Assembly (NCBI RefSeq): GCF_000300815.1
Contig: NZ_AMRX01000001.1
Coordinates: 124,001 to 188,000 of the forward strand
DNA: 64,000 nucleotides
Reading direction: 5' to 3'
From: Gayadomonas joobiniege G7
GTDB taxonomy: Bacteria > Pseudomonadota > Gammaproteobacteria > Enterobacterales > Alteromonadaceae
Part shown: piece after piece, positions 38,425-48,077 of the stretch
How positions within the stretch are numbered: position 1 is the first letter of the stretch
Layout of the letters: the number at the start of each line of letters is the position of its first letter
Position numbers and translations under genes: made by a program
Notes under the pieces: generated by a model
What the model was told of the DNA's origin: nothing
The model's database searches: none
Seen by the model: only the letters and a program-made list of their open reading frames with translations

Positions 38425-40344
38425 TCAACTATCCAACCACTGATTTAAATCCATTTTAACGCTATTTTGCTGCAAATACGTTTGCAACTGCGATTCGGCT
38501 TGCTCAGAAACATCATTCAACCATAAACTAAAGTGCTGAGGCTGAGTAATTAGCTCAGGTGCAACCGCCTGGCTCAGTGCGTTTAGCCAATTATGACTAT
38601 TCAATTGCTCGTTTTGTTCACTGATCTTTCGCAAAAGCTTAAAAATAATAGAGTTTATCTGAAAATCTTTGACTACTGCCGGAATTTTTTGCACCACCAG
38701 CTTATTGCTCGGCGATATTTTTACAGCAAATCCCAGCGCTTCAAACTGGTCGCGATGCGTTTTTAACAATTCAATTTCTGCATTTTCAACTGAGATAGCA
38801 ACAGGCAACAATAGAGGTTGACTGACAATACCAGTGGCTAAACTGCGACTCAACTTGTTTTTTGCCAAAAACTCACAGCAAGGCAATGCAGCCGTTGCAT
38901 GTAAATGTCCTTGGTAGTTAAAGAGTAACCATTTTTCTTGCACCAAAGTTAAATATAGCCAATCTTTATCGCTAGCCGTGTTGGAGTTATACCCAGTTTG
39001 TTTTGCTTGAGGTAAAACCGAAGATGGTTTAATAAGCTGCCCGTATAAATGGCTCGATTGCGCCTGTGTATCGGTTTGTCCTGTTTTTGCGCGCGCTGCG
39101 CTAACACCTGTTAAGTGCTTTTGGCCCGGAAAAAGAGTGCTAATAGCATGTACTGGACGACTCTCTGGAACTTGTTCAGCTTTGCTTTTTTGATATTCAT
39201 TGCTGGCTTTTTGCGGCGGGTGTTTGTAACAACTAACCTGATCGTTAACTAGATCAGGACTGGTCTCGCGATCCTTAGTATTTGCCATATCAACAGTGTC
39301 AGCAATGCTTGGCTGAGCATACTCATTTTGTGCTGCCACCTGAATATCATCTTGCTCTAATGTTTCTGCTAATACCCGATAAACATAATCATGTACCATG
39401 CGTGCTTGGTGAAAACGAACTTCATGTTTGGCTGGGTGTACATTCACATCAACCTGGCTAGGATCTAACGTTAAATATAATACAAATGCTGGATACTGCT
39501 CATTGGCTAACTTATCAGAAAACGCTTGACGAATGGCGTGATTAAGCAATTTATCACGCATCATTCGACCATTGACGTAGGTATATTGTAAATCAGCTTG
39601 GTTTCGTGCCGCACGCCGACTGCCAAGCCAGCCGGAAAGTTCTAAACCGTCATAACTGGCGTTTATTTTCAACGAGTTTTGTAAAAAGTGAGCACCACAA
39701 ATCGCTTTAATACGCTTGTCTTGAGCTTGGCTGTCACTTGCTGGCATATATTGACGGACTAATTGTCCATTGTGACTTAGTCTAAACTGGATGTTAAAAC
39801 AACTTAGCGCAATGCGTCGGATCACCTCATCAATATGACTAAATTCAGTTTTTTCAGTACGTAAAAAACGCCGTCGAGCAGGGGTATTAAAAAATAGATC
39901 TGCAACTTCGACAGTCGTTCCCTGCGGGTGTGCAGCAGCCCTAACCTCGACAGTCATCTCACGACCTTCCGCGGAAGCTGCATAGGCACAGTTTTGATCA
40001 GCCGTACAAGATGTAAGCGTTAGCCGAGCAACTGAACTAATACTGGCTAACGCTTCACCACGAAAGCCCAAACTCATAATTTTATCGAGGTCGCTTAAAT
40101 CACTAATTTTTGATGTTGCATGGCGAGATAATGCTAACGCCAATTCAGCTTGGGCGATGCCAACACCATTGTCTCGAACTTTAATCAAACGGCTACCACC
40201 ACCTTCAATCTCAAGCTCAATTTTAGTCGCACCCGCATCTAAGCTATTTTCTACCAATTCTTTGACCACAGAAGCAGGTCGCTCGACCACTTCACCGGCA
40301 GCTATCTGATTGGCAAGTTGTGCAGAAAGTATTTTTATGGGCAT
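38425..40344 (-). CDS. mutL: DNA mismatch repair protein MutL
   Basis: 639 aa. The N-terminal GHKL ATPase is complete: [41 protein letters not shown], and [13 protein letters not shown] with ATSKISDL. The linker (about 345-460) is polar and variable. The C-terminal dimerisation domain lacks the DQHAAHER-type block of endonuclease MutLs and has [16 protein letters not shown] instead, consistent with a MutH-dependent, non-nicking MutL as in E. coli. Its ATG overlaps the amiB stop (TAATG). Confidence 0.97.
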   Translation of the reverse strand: MPIKILSAQLANQIAAGEVVERPASVVKELVENSLDAGATKIELEIEGGGSRLIKVRDNGVGIAQAELALALSRHATSKISDLSDLDKIMSLGFRGEALASISSVARLTLTSCTADQNCAYAASAEGREMTVEVRAAAHPQGTTVEVADLFFNTPARRRFLRTEKTEFSHIDEVIRRIALSCFNIQFRLSHNGQLVRQYMPASDSQAQDKRIKAICGAHFLQNSLKINASYDGLELSGWLGSRRAARNQADLQYTYVNGRMMRDKLLNHAIRQAFSDKLANEQYPAFVLYLTLDPSQVDVNVHPAKHEVRFHQARMVHDYVYRVLAETLEQDDIQVAAQNEYAQPSIADTVDMANTKDRETSPDLVNDQVSCYKHPPQKASNEYQKSKAEQVPESRPVHAISTLFPGQKHLTGVSAARAKTGQTDTQAQSSHLYGQLIKPSSVLPQAKQTGYNSNTASDKDWLYLTLVQEKWLLFNYQGHLHATAALPCCEFLAKNKLSRSLATGIVSQPLLLPVAISVENAEIELLKTHRDQFEALGFAVKISPSNKLVVQKIPAVVKDFQINSIIFKLLRKISEQNEQLNSHNWLNALSQAVAPELITQPQHFSLWLNDVSEQAESQLQTYLQQNSVKMDLNQWLDS

Positions 40345-41666
40345 TAGGGTATTTTAAGCACTTGGCCAACTTTTAACAAATCTGATGTTAGCTGATTATT
40401 TGATTTAAGGGCCGCCACTGAAGTTGAATATCGTTTGGCAATACGCGACAACGATTCACCACGTTTAACCACATGCTGCTGTGATTTTTGTTGGCTGGCA
40501 TGCCAAGTACCTGCAATGGGATAATCGGTAAAATAACTATCAATGGCTTTTGTAATGGCTTTTGCTAACTTAGTTTGATGCTCATGCTGGCTTAATAAAC
40601 GCTCCTCTGATGGATTTGACATAAACCCAGTTTCTACCAGCAGAGAGGGTATATCTGGAGATTTTAAAACGCCCAAACTAGCCGCTTGTGGTGTCGACTT
40701 ATGCATACGAGTAACTTTTGACATGGCTTCAACCATCTTTTCACTGAGCAAATAGCTACTTGAGATGCTATGGTCCATCGACATTTCTAACAAAGCATGA
40801 GCAAGATATTTTTCGCTTTTTTTATCTTGAATAATACGTCCAGCGCCCCCTAATAATTCTGCCTGCTGCTCTGTTTGCTCTATCCAACGACCAATTTCTG
40901 TATTCGCGCGGCGCATTGACAAAATCCAAACGGATCCGCCTCTAGGTTGTGGACTAGTGAAAGCATCCGCATGAATTGAAATTAATAAATCTGCTTTTTT
41001 TTGCCGCGCTATTTCAGAACGTTTATTAACATGCACATAATAGTCACCTTCACGGGTTAATACAGCCCTCATCCCAGGCGTATTATCAATATAGTCTTTT
41101 ACCTTTTGGGCAATTTGAAACGTAACAACTTTTTCGTATAAGCCAGAGGGGCCAATCGAGCCTGGATCTTCTCCCCCATGGCCAGCATCCACGGCAATAA
41201 TCAGATCACGAAGCGGATTGGCGCTGATACTTTCTGGTGGCTTCGCCGATATTGAAGCTTGTGCATCTTTTAAATCCACCACCAAACGGTTGCCGTACTG
41301 CCCCACTGGCGGCAGTGCAAAAATTCCCGCTTGTAGACTTTTATTTAAATCTAAAACAACCCGAGTTGAATTTTTGTATTCAGGCGAGCTATAACGCAAG
41401 CGTTTAAGCAAATCACCTTTTGCTTTAACCGAAGTTAATTTAATGCTGCGGTTGGTGTGGCGCAGATCAATCACCAAACGATCAGGATTGCTTAGAAAAA
41501 AATAGCTATATTCGGGTTTATCACTAAGATCAAATACCACTCGGGTACTATCTGGTGACGGCCAAATACGAACACTTTCTATTTTATTGGCAGCAAACAC
41601 TGGCGCAATCAAAGCGCTTAAAGTCAATATCGTTGCAATAAATTTAGTTAAAATAGTCTGTTTCAT
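40344..41666 (-). CDS. amiB: N-acetylmuramoyl-L-alanine amidase, AmiB type
   Basis: 440 aa. A signal peptide (about 1-25) is followed by an AMIN domain (about 28-125), an Amidase_3 zinc domain (about 150-375; IAVDAGHGGEDPGSIG, SIHADAF, VETGFMSNPSEE) and one C-terminal LysM (HVVKRGESLSRIAKRYSTSV). It cuts the amide bond in septal peptidoglycan for cell separation and is normally activated by EnvC-type proteins. It overlaps tsaE by four bases and mutL by one. Confidence 0.95.
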   Translation of the reverse strand: MKQTILTKFIATILTLSALIAPVFAANKIESVRIWPSPDSTRVVFDLSDKPEYSYFFLSNPDRLVIDLRHTNRSIKLTSVKAKGDLLKRLRYSSPEYKNSTRVVLDLNKSLQAGIFALPPVGQYGNRLVVDLKDAQASISAKPPESISANPLRDLIIAVDAGHGGEDPGSIGPSGLYEKVVTFQIAQKVKDYIDNTPGMRAVLTREGDYYVHVNKRSEIARQKKADLLISIHADAFTSPQPRGGSVWILSMRRANTEIGRWIEQTEQQAELLGGAGRIIQDKKSEKYLAHALLEMSMDHSISSSYLLSEKMVEAMSKVTRMHKSTPQAASLGVLKSPDIPSLLVETGFMSNPSEERLLSQHEHQTKLAKAITKAIDSYFTDYPIAGTWHASQQKSQQHVVKRGESLSRIAKRYSTSVAALKSNNQLTSDLLKVGQVLKIP

Positions 41667-42118
41667 TCAAGTGCGTTTAATATTTTTTGTCCAATTTCTG
41701 TACCTGCCACTAAGGTGACAACCCGTTGGTTGTTATCATGCATTAATTCAACATGTATATCTGCTTGTGGCAACCATCCAGCTCCTTTATCAGGCCACTC
41801 GATCAAGGTGATACTTTTTGCGGTAAAATATTCCTCAATGCCAATAAACTCCAGCTCCTCTGGAGAGCTCAATCGGTACAAATCAAAATGATATATTTCG
41901 ATATCTGCAAATTGATAAGGTTCCACTAAAGTATAAGTCGGAGATTTTACATTGCCGTCAAACCCCAAACCCTGAATAAAACCACGCGAAAATGTTGTTT
42001 TGCCGGCACCTAAATCACCTGTTAAAAAAATAACGAGCGGCGCTTGGCTGACTCTACTGAGCTGACTGGCATATTGCACAGTTTGTTCGCTACTCTCTAA
42101 TCTTTTTATAATCTTCAT
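41663..42118 (-). CDS. tsaE: tRNA threonylcarbamoyladenosine synthesis ATPase TsaE
   Basis: 151 aa. TsaE works with TsaB and TsaD to make t6A37 in ANN-decoding tRNAs. It has the Walker A motif LTGDLGAGKTTFSRGF, then SPTYTLVEPYQF and IYHFDLYRLSSPEELEFIG, and TLIEWPDKG. It overlaps nnr and amiB by four bases each, part of the tight nnr-tsaE-amiB-mutL-miaA chain. Confidence 0.96.
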   Translation of the reverse strand: MKIIKRLESSEQTVQYASQLSRVSQAPLVIFLTGDLGAGKTTFSRGFIQGLGFDGNVKSPTYTLVEPYQFADIEIYHFDLYRLSSPEELEFIGIEEYFTAKSITLIEWPDKGAGWLPQADIHVELMHDNNQRVVTLVAGTEIGQKILNALE

Positions 42119-43620
42119 TCTATGTCTACCGCTTGGTTTAAAAGCTGCCGAACAAACGGCAATAAATCACTGGCAATCATGCCTCTTTGACCTTTCCTAG
42201 CCGCTAAATCACCCGCTTTAGCGTGGACACAAACCGCTATCTCAGCCGCTCGCTGTAAACTAAATTTTTGTCCTAATAAAGCAATACAAATGCCGGCTAG
42301 CAAATCGCCCATGCCACCAGCAGCCATACCTGGGTTGCCTAATGTACAGATTGCACTGTTATATTCATTGCTAACGATGCTGCCCGCACCTTTTAAAATG
42401 CAAACGCCTCCATAGCGCGCTTGGATTTCGCTGGCAACATCAAATCGACTTTGCTGCACTCGAGCTGTGGTCAATTTTAATAACCGACCTGCTTCCCCCG
42501 GATGCGGTGTTAATATCCAATTGTGCTGCTTTTGTGGATTGGCTGCAAGCCAGTTGAGAGCATCTGCATCAACGACCTTAGCTTGTGGCAAACCACAAAT
42601 ATATTGCATCAAGCCGTTTGCAAAGCCACCTGTATTTAAACCAGGTCCAATTAAGATGCAATCTGCCTGCTCAATTTGTTTTTTAACCTGCGGTGTCAGG
42701 CCGTTAGCCGCCAGCACCATTAACTCGGGTTGCCCACCCGCCACCAGCCCATAGTTGTCTGGATGAGTCAGCACCGTGACTGTGCCCGCACCAGCTCTTA
42801 ATGCGCCGAGCGCAGCTAAACGAATAGCCCCAGACATACCTTTGTCACCACCGATACATAAAACTCGCCCAAAATCCCCTTTATGGCTGTTGGCAGCCCG
42901 TGCTGGAATGCTTTGTTTAAGTTGATTAAAGTCTAAACGATGAAAATAACTCCGGTTATACCTAACAACTTCATCTTGCACGTCCAAACCAGCGAAGTGT
43001 ATCTGGCCAACATAGTCTTTAGCATCACCGGTCAACAAGCCAGGTTTAACCGCCAGAAAAGTAACTGTGTGGCTTGCTTTTAATGTCCCTGTCACTGCAT
43101 AACCATTGTTTGCGTTTAACCCACTTGGAATATCCGCACTTACGACACAAGTGGCCGCTTGGTTCACCCGCTTTAAAATATCTCGCCATTCGTCACTAAA
43201 TTCGTATTTAAAACCTATTCCACAAACTGCATCTAACACTATTTCAAATTGCGAAAAATCTGCATCATTGGGGTTCGCCCACTGTCCGCCAGATGACAGA
43301 TCGGCATAGGCTTGCCCAGCAGCCCCTTGCCAATTGGCACAACCTGGCATTGGTAATAAGGTGACTCGCCAACCCGCCATTAGCGCTAATTGCGCCACAG
43401 CCAAACCATCCCCCGCGTTATTGCCTTTTCCCAATAAAATAGCTAATTGTTTATGTGGTGCCTGACATGCACAAATAACCTCAAATAGCGCCACCGCCGC
43501 TTTTTTCATTAACTGGTATAAATCAACTTGATTATTTTGCTGCATCATTTTTTCAGCATGCGCAACTTGAGCAGCGGTAAATAAGCGTTCTGGTAAGTTT
43601 TGGGTACTATGTAGAAGCAT
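42115..43620 (-). CDS. nnr: Bifunctional NAD(P)H-hydrate epimerase / ADP-dependent hydrate dehydratase
   Basis: 501 aa, a fusion of the YjeF_N epimerase (about 1-225; LLGKGNNAGDGLAVAQLA, VLDAVCGIGF, SADIPSGLNANNG) and the ribokinase-like dehydratase (about 230-500; GDFGRVLCIGGDKGMSGAIRL in part, LTPHPGEAGRLL, GNPGMAAGGMGDLLAGI). It repairs hydrated NADH and NADPH. The ATG at 43620 is 79 bases from the divergent queG, as in E. coli. Confidence 0.96.
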   Translation of the reverse strand: MLLHSTQNLPERLFTAAQVAHAEKMMQQNNQVDLYQLMKKAAVALFEVICACQAPHKQLAILLGKGNNAGDGLAVAQLALMAGWRVTLLPMPGCANWQGAAGQAYADLSSGGQWANPNDADFSQFEIVLDAVCGIGFKYEFSDEWRDILKRVNQAATCVVSADIPSGLNANNGYAVTGTLKASHTVTFLAVKPGLLTGDAKDYVGQIHFAGLDVQDEVVRYNRSYFHRLDFNQLKQSIPARAANSHKGDFGRVLCIGGDKGMSGAIRLAALGALRAGAGTVTVLTHPDNYGLVAGGQPELMVLAANGLTPQVKKQIEQADCILIGPGLNTGGFANGLMQYICGLPQAKVVDADALNWLAANPQKQHNWILTPHPGEAGRLLKLTTARVQQSRFDVASEIQARYGGVCILKGAGSIVSNEYNSAICTLGNPGMAAGGMGDLLAGICIALLGQKFSLQRAAEIAVCVHAKAGDLAARKGQRGMIASDLLPFVRQLLNQAVDIE

Positions 43621-43699
43621 CTTAATTCAATATTAATCAATCACATTTAAGGTTATAATACGTTAAATTTACGACCAGTTCAGCCGAAATCAAATAAGC

Positions 43700-44836
43700 A
43701 TGCCGTTAAGTGATAAACAGTTAGAAAAACTGGCCAAACAAATTAAACAATGGGCACTCAGTCTGGGCTTTCAGCAAGTTGGCATTAGTGATCTAGACTT
43801 AACTGAGCATGAAGCCGCTCTACAAAACTGGCTAGATAAAGGCTACCATGGCGAGATGGATTATATGGCGCGCCATGGTACGCTCAGAACCCGACCTGCA
43901 GAACTGCATCCGGGTAGCGTACGCTGTATCAGCGTACGAATGGATTACCTCCCCCCCAAAGCCGGCTTTGCCAAAACTTTAAAAAATCCACATAAGGCCT
44001 ATATTAGCCGTTATGCATTAGGTCGTGACTATCATAAAACGCTACGTAATAAACTAAAAAAACTGGGCCAAATCATCGAACAGCAAACCGAATTAAATAT
44101 AGGTTTTCGCCCCTTTGTTGATTCAGCGCCTATTTTAGAGCGGCCTCTGGCAGTGAAAGCCGGCCTAGGTTGGACAGGTAAGCATAGTTTAGTATTAGAT
44201 GCCGAATCAGGTAGCTGGTTTTTTTTAGGTGAACTTTTAATTAATCTACCACTACCAGTTGATCATCCCAAAACAGACCAATGCGGAAGCTGCGTTGCTT
44301 GCATGACCATTTGCCCCACTAATGCGATTGTTGAGCCGTATCAAGTAGACGCCAATAAATGTATCAGCTATTTAACAATAGAATACAAAGGCAGTATTCC
44401 GCTGGCTTATCGCAAGGCGATCGGCAATCGAATATACGGTTGTGACGACTGCCAGTTGATCTGTCCATGGAACCGGTTTGCTAAGGTCACTAGTGAAGGT
44501 GACTTTAGCCCTCGCCAACAAATCGACCAAGCTGATTTATTAAGCCTTTGGCAGTGGTCAGAGCAGACATTTTTAAACAATACCCAAGGCTCTGCCATCC
44601 GCCGCATAGGTTATCGCTTTTGGCAGCGTAATTTAGCGGTTGCTATGGGCAATGCGCCTGCTTCCGACGCGCTTTTAACAGCATTAAAGGCGCGCTTACC
44701 CCAAGTTTCTGATGATGTGCTGTTAAGCGAGCATATTGAATGGGCGATTAAAGAACAACAAGCCGGTTTTCAACAAAATAATAAAACCCGACGTTTGATA
44801 AAAGCAGTTGAAAAAGGCCTGCCACGCGACGCTTGA
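43700..44836 (+). CDS. queG: Epoxyqueuosine reductase
   Basis: 378 aa. QueG performs the last step of queuosine synthesis in tRNA, reducing epoxyqueuosine with cobalamin and two [4Fe-4S] clusters. It has the cobalamin/active-site region RPFVDSAPILERPLAVKAG, the cluster motif CGSCVACMTICPTNAI near residue 195, and the second set YGCDDCQLICPWN near residue 247. The C-terminal HEAT-like part (about 300-375) is present. It is divergent from nnr. The gap to the next coding start (192 bases) holds the sigma-54 promoter and leader of the cyanate cassette. Confidence 0.96.
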   Translation: MPLSDKQLEKLAKQIKQWALSLGFQQVGISDLDLTEHEAALQNWLDKGYHGEMDYMARHGTLRTRPAELHPGSVRCISVRMDYLPPKAGFAKTLKNPHKAYISRYALGRDYHKTLRNKLKKLGQIIEQQTELNIGFRPFVDSAPILERPLAVKAGLGWTGKHSLVLDAESGSWFFLGELLINLPLPVDHPKTDQCGSCVACMTICPTNAIVEPYQVDANKCISYLTIEYKGSIPLAYRKAIGNRIYGCDDCQLICPWNRFAKVTSEGDFSPRQQIDQADLLSLWQWSEQTFLNNTQGSAIRRIGYRFWQRNLAVAMGNAPASDALLTALKARLPQVSDDVLLSEHIEWAIKEQQAGFQQNNKTRRLIKAVEKGLPRDA

Positions 44837-44888
44837 ACACTTTTACCGCTTTTACGCTGTCGAAAGCGACCTTTACCCACTTTCGATT

Positions 44889-44905
44889 TTGGCACTTCTT
44901 TTGCA
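44889..44905 (+). promoter_or_regulatory. Sigma-54 (RpoN) promoter for the cynS cassette
   Basis: TTGGCAC-TTCTT-TTGCA places the invariant GG at 44891-44892 and GC at 44903-44904, exactly ten bases apart as required for -24/-12 promoters. TGGCAC and TTGCA both match consensus. Transcription should begin around 44915, leaving a leader of about 110 bases before cynS. This suggests control by nitrogen limitation. Confidence 0.8.
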
Positions 44906-44929
44906 CTATCCCTAACGACCATTATTAAA

Positions 44930-45010
44930 ACTATCTTTGGTGCACCAATAATGGTACTAAAATTACCACTTAACGGTATTAATCATCTAATTAAGCACCA
45001 CAAGGGTGCA
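44930..45010 (+). promoter_or_regulatory. NtrC-like dyads in the cynS leader
   Basis: AGCACCA-CAA-GGGTGCA (44994-45010) has the NtrC-site form GCACC-N5-GGTGC. TTGGTGCACCAA (44937-44948) is a perfect palindrome whose halves also form two near-sites, each with one extra base, with flanking ACTATCTT and ATAATGGT. All lie downstream of the sigma-54 promoter. The first dyad and ACCATTATT/AATAATGGT (44918-44926/44947-44955) could also fold as leader RNA hairpins. Confidence 0.5.
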
Positions 45011-45028
45011 TTGGATAAGGACGCTAAC

Positions 45029-45469
45029 ATGAATAAAGAAACTATGACGGATTTAATTGTACAAAAAAAGCTGGCTAAAGGGCTCAGCTGGGAGAAAATC
45101 GCCAATGATTTAGGTTTTTCGCCGGTATGGTTAACATCAGCCTGTTTGGGTATGAACAGCGCCCCAAAAGAAAAAGCAGCTAAAATCACTGCCTACTTAG
45201 ATTTACCAGATGCTGTGACAGAAGCGCTGATCGCTTACCCAACTAAAATATGGGACCAAGCGGTGCCAACGGACCCGCTTATTTATCGTCTATACGAAGT
45301 TGTGGGGGTTTACGGGGATACCTTAAAAGAAGTCATCCAAGAAAAATTTGGCGACGGGATTATGAGTGCAATCGACTTTTCAATGGAAGTCGACAAAATT
45401 GAAGATCCTAAAGGCGATCGTGTTTTGCTCACCTTAAACGGTAAGTTTTTACCCTACAAATCTTGGTAA
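45029..45469 (+). CDS. cynS: Cyanate hydratase (cyanase)
   Basis: 146 aa from the ATG at 45029, which has AAGGA seven bases upstream; a 26-residue longer frame would cover the leader and is not supported. Cyanase converts cyanate and bicarbonate to ammonia and carbon dioxide, giving nitrogen and detoxification. The helical N-terminal domain (GLSWEKIANDLGFSPVWLT) precedes the conserved active-site region VPTDPLIYRLYEVVGVYG (catalytic Arg and Glu) and EKFGDGIMSAIDF (catalytic Ser). It ends GKFLPYKSW, like E. coli GKYLPTKPF. It is the first gene of a three-gene unit behind a sigma-54 promoter. Confidence 0.95.
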   Translation: MNKETMTDLIVQKKLAKGLSWEKIANDLGFSPVWLTSACLGMNSAPKEKAAKITAYLDLPDAVTEALIAYPTKIWDQAVPTDPLIYRLYEVVGVYGDTLKEVIQEKFGDGIMSAIDFSMEVDKIEDPKGDRVLLTLNGKFLPYKSW

Positions 45470-45513
45470 ATATTCATTCTTTTATTCTAACATCCACTGA
45501 AGAGGACTGAGTT

Positions 45514-46323
45514 ATGTCTTATTTAGCACCCGCCGAATTTGCCACAAAAATGGTAGATGCCGGTGAATCTAAAATATTTATGTCGACTAAAGACACTTTA
45601 ATCCGTGCTTTTATGGCGGGCGCCATTTTAGCTTTAGCTGCCGTTTTTGCGGTTACCATTGCCGTGCAAACCGGTAGTTTTTTATTGGGAGCCATCTTAT
45701 TTCCTGTCGGTTTTTGCATGTTGTACCTTATGGGATTTGACCTGCTAACGGGTGTTTTTGTATTGGCTCCGCTGGCTTGGTTAGATAAAAGAGCTGGTGT
45801 CACAATTAGTGGTATTTTACGCAACTGGGGATTGGTTTTTGTTGGTAACTTTGCAGGTGCTCTCACGGTTGCCTTTATGATGTCTTTTATTTTTACCTAT
45901 GGTTATAACGTTGACGCGGGTGTCATTGGAGAGAAGATTGCTGGCATTGGTGAAGCGCGAACTCTAGGTTACGCAGAGCATGGTTTTGCCGGTTGGATGA
46001 CGATTTTTATCCGCGGCATGTTATGTAACTGGATGGTTTCTATGGGTGTTGTTGGCGCTATGATCTCAACCAATGTCAGCGGCAAGGTCATTGCCATGTG
46101 GATGCCGATATTTTTGTTCTTTTTCATGGGTTTTGAGCATTCGGTTGTGAATATGTTTTTGTTCCCATTCGGTATCATTATGGGCGGGGAATTTTCAGTT
46201 GCAGATTATCTTATTTGGAACGAAATACCAACGGCGCTAGGTAACCTAGTCGGTGGTCTTGCGTTTACAGGCTTAACCCTGTATTCAACTCACGTGCGAA
46301 CTTCACCTAAACGCAGTCGTTAA
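45514..46323 (+). CDS. Formate/nitrite transporter family channel (NirC/FocA type)
   Basis: 269 aa, six predicted membrane helices. FNT signatures are present: ILRNWGLVFVGNFAGA, MLCNWMVSMGVVG and the gate histidine in GFEHSVVNMFLFPFGI. FDLLTGVFVLAPLAW covers the conserved Thr loop. Such pentameric channels pass formate, nitrite, hydrosulfide or lactate. Lying 44 bases after cynS, its cargo could be nitrite, bicarbonate or cyanate itself; the sequence does not decide. FNT genes beside a PP2C/kinase gene are familiar to me from nitrate-assimilation loci of marine gammaproteobacteria, which supports a nitrogen role. Confidence 0.9.
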   Translation: MSYLAPAEFATKMVDAGESKIFMSTKDTLIRAFMAGAILALAAVFAVTIAVQTGSFLLGAILFPVGFCMLYLMGFDLLTGVFVLAPLAWLDKRAGVTISGILRNWGLVFVGNFAGALTVAFMMSFIFTYGYNVDAGVIGEKIAGIGEARTLGYAEHGFAGWMTIFIRGMLCNWMVSMGVVGAMISTNVSGKVIAMWMPIFLFFFMGFEHSVVNMFLFPFGIIMGGEFSVADYLIWNEIPTALGNLVGGLAFTGLTLYSTHVRTSPKRSR

Positions 46324-46340
46324 TAAACAAAGGTATGGGT

Positions 46341-48077
46341 ATGCAAGCATTAAAAGTGAGTATTGGGCAATACTCTGAACAGGGTAAAAAAAGCCTCAAC
46401 CAAGATAGTATTAATGCGCATCACCCAGATGGCTGGACGTTAGATATTAAAGGGGTTGCTTTAGCCATTGCCGATGGCATCAGCCCCAGTCCTCATAGCC
46501 ATCAGGCAAGCGAAATTGCCGTTAAGAATTTTATTAGTGATTATTATAGTACGCCAGAGAGCTGGACCGTAAAAACCGCGGGTTTAAAAGTCTGCCAAGC
46601 GCTTAATCGGTGGTTATACAACCAAACCATGCAAGGTGCGGGTCGTTACAATAAAGAAAAGGGCTATGTTTGCACCTTCAGTGGTTTAGTTTTAAAAAAC
46701 CAAACAGCGCATGTTTTTCATATTGGTGACTCTCGCATTTACCACATTAGTAAAACTGGTATTGAGCAGTTAAGTAAAGATCATAGGATTTGGACCAGTG
46801 CCAATCATAGCTATTTATCTCAAGCCCTTGGTATAGAACCACAAGCTGAATTTGAATATTTTAGTTGCCGTATTGAACGAGGTGATATTTTATTGTTGGT
46901 TACCGACGGTGTGTACGAATATTTACCAATGGCTGAGATTTCAAATGAACTTAAACGGGATCCTCGTAATTTAAATCAGTTAGCTAAACGTTTATGTAAA
47001 ACCGCATTGGCGCGAGGCAGTAAAGACAACTTAAGCCTGCAAATTGCGCGCATTGATCAACTGCCCGAGCAATTACATTGGCAACTACAAAAAGATGTTG
47101 AACAGCTCCCCATATTAAAGCAGTTGGCGGCTGGTCAACAAGTTGATCAATACCGATTGATCCGGCAGCTCCATCACAGCAGTCGCAGCCAGGTGTTTCT
47201 TGCCCAAGATACCGATAAAAAATACTATGCAATTAAATTCCCTAGTGGCGAAAGTGCTCAAAACCCCGAGTTTTTGAGTAAACTATTAACCGAAGAGTGG
47301 GTCGCACGCCGCATCAATAGTGTTCATGTTGTAAATAGCCCACCTCAATCCACTGCAAAAAGCGCGCTCTACGTAGTGACTGAATACGCCGGCAACCAGA
47401 CGCTGGCTCAATGGGCAGTTGATAATCCAACCCCATCGTTAACTCTGGTCAGGGACATTTTACAGCAGCTGTGTAAGGGGCTGTATGCTTTTCACCGTAA
47501 AGACATGTTACACCAGGATATACGGCCGGAAAATATTATCATCGATGAAGACGGCACCATTAAAATTGCTGATTTTGGTTCTGTTTATATTCAAGGTATC
47601 GGCGAGTTAGAAAACAGTCCACCAGCAACATATCTGCAGGGCACAGCTTTATATAGTGCTCCAGAATATTTTTTAGGTGAACAAGGCAGTACAAGCTCGG
47701 ATCTTTTTTCTATCGCAGTACTTGCGTATTATCTATTAACAGGCCAGTATCCGTACGGTAATAAGGTGGCAAGATGCAAATCATTAGCTTCTCAAAGGGC
47801 ATTGAGCTACACAGATATTCGCCATTACCGAGAAGATATTCCCAATTGGGTAGACAAAACACTCGCACGCGCTTTGGCCGTGCAACCCAATCTTAGATAT
47901 GATAGTTTGTTTGAGTTTTTACAAGACTTAAACCGACCCAACCCAAGCTATTTAAAACCGCAAAAATTACCGCTAATACAGCGTAATCCAATGGCTTTTT
48001 GGCAAGGGTTAAGTGGTATTTTAATAATCGTCTGTGGTTATTTAGCCTGGTTATTACACCAGGCCGGCTGTGTTTAA
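46341..48077 (+). CDS. Fused PP2C-type phosphatase and Ser/Thr protein kinase
   Basis: 578 aa from the ATG at 46341, seven bases after AAAGG; the ATG at 46335 is too close to that site. A PP2C domain (about 1-235; LNQDSINAHHPDG, ALAIADGIS, HIGDSRIYH, LLVTDGVYE, SKDNLSLQI) is joined to a kinase (about 265-530). The kinase has AIKFPSGE as the ATP lysine, a catalytic loop LHQDIRPENIIID with His-Gln-Asp in place of His-Arg-Asp, and ADFGSVYI. The glycine loop is poor (LHHSSRSQVFLA). A membrane helix closes the C-terminus. It starts 17 bases after the FNT gene and may switch that channel by phosphorylation. It overlaps the end of the convergent ilvH. Confidence 0.9.
   Translation: MQALKVSIGQYSEQGKKSLNQDSINAHHPDGWTLDIKGVALAIADGISPSPHSHQASEIAVKNFISDYYSTPESWTVKTAGLKVCQALNRWLYNQTMQGAGRYNKEKGYVCTFSGLVLKNQTAHVFHIGDSRIYHISKTGIEQLSKDHRIWTSANHSYLSQALGIEPQAEFEYFSCRIERGDILLLVTDGVYEYLPMAEISNELKRDPRNLNQLAKRLCKTALARGSKDNLSLQIARIDQLPEQLHWQLQKDVEQLPILKQLAAGQQVDQYRLIRQLHHSSRSQVFLAQDTDKKYYAIKFPSGESAQNPEFLSKLLTEEWVARRINSVHVVNSPPQSTAKSALYVVTEYAGNQTLAQWAVDNPTPSLTLVRDILQQLCKGLYAFHRKDMLHQDIRPENIIIDEDGTIKIADFGSVYIQGIGELENSPPATYLQGTALYSAPEYFLGEQGSTSSDLFSIAVLAYYLLTGQYPYGNKVARCKSLASQRALSYTDIRHYREDIPNWVDKTLARALAVQPNLRYDSLFEFLQDLNRPNPSYLKPQKLPLIQRNPMAFWQGLSGILIIVCGYLAWLLHQAGCV

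Noticed and set aside
38425-40344. MutL as a truncated or damaged endonuclease-type protein
   Set aside because: The lack of the DQHAAHER-type block is normal for MutL of gammaproteobacteria that use MutH.
44951-45028. Longer cyanase starting at 44951
   Set aside because: The extra residues do not resemble cyanase, the ATG at 45029 has a good ribosome binding site, and the extension would translate the leader that holds the dyads.
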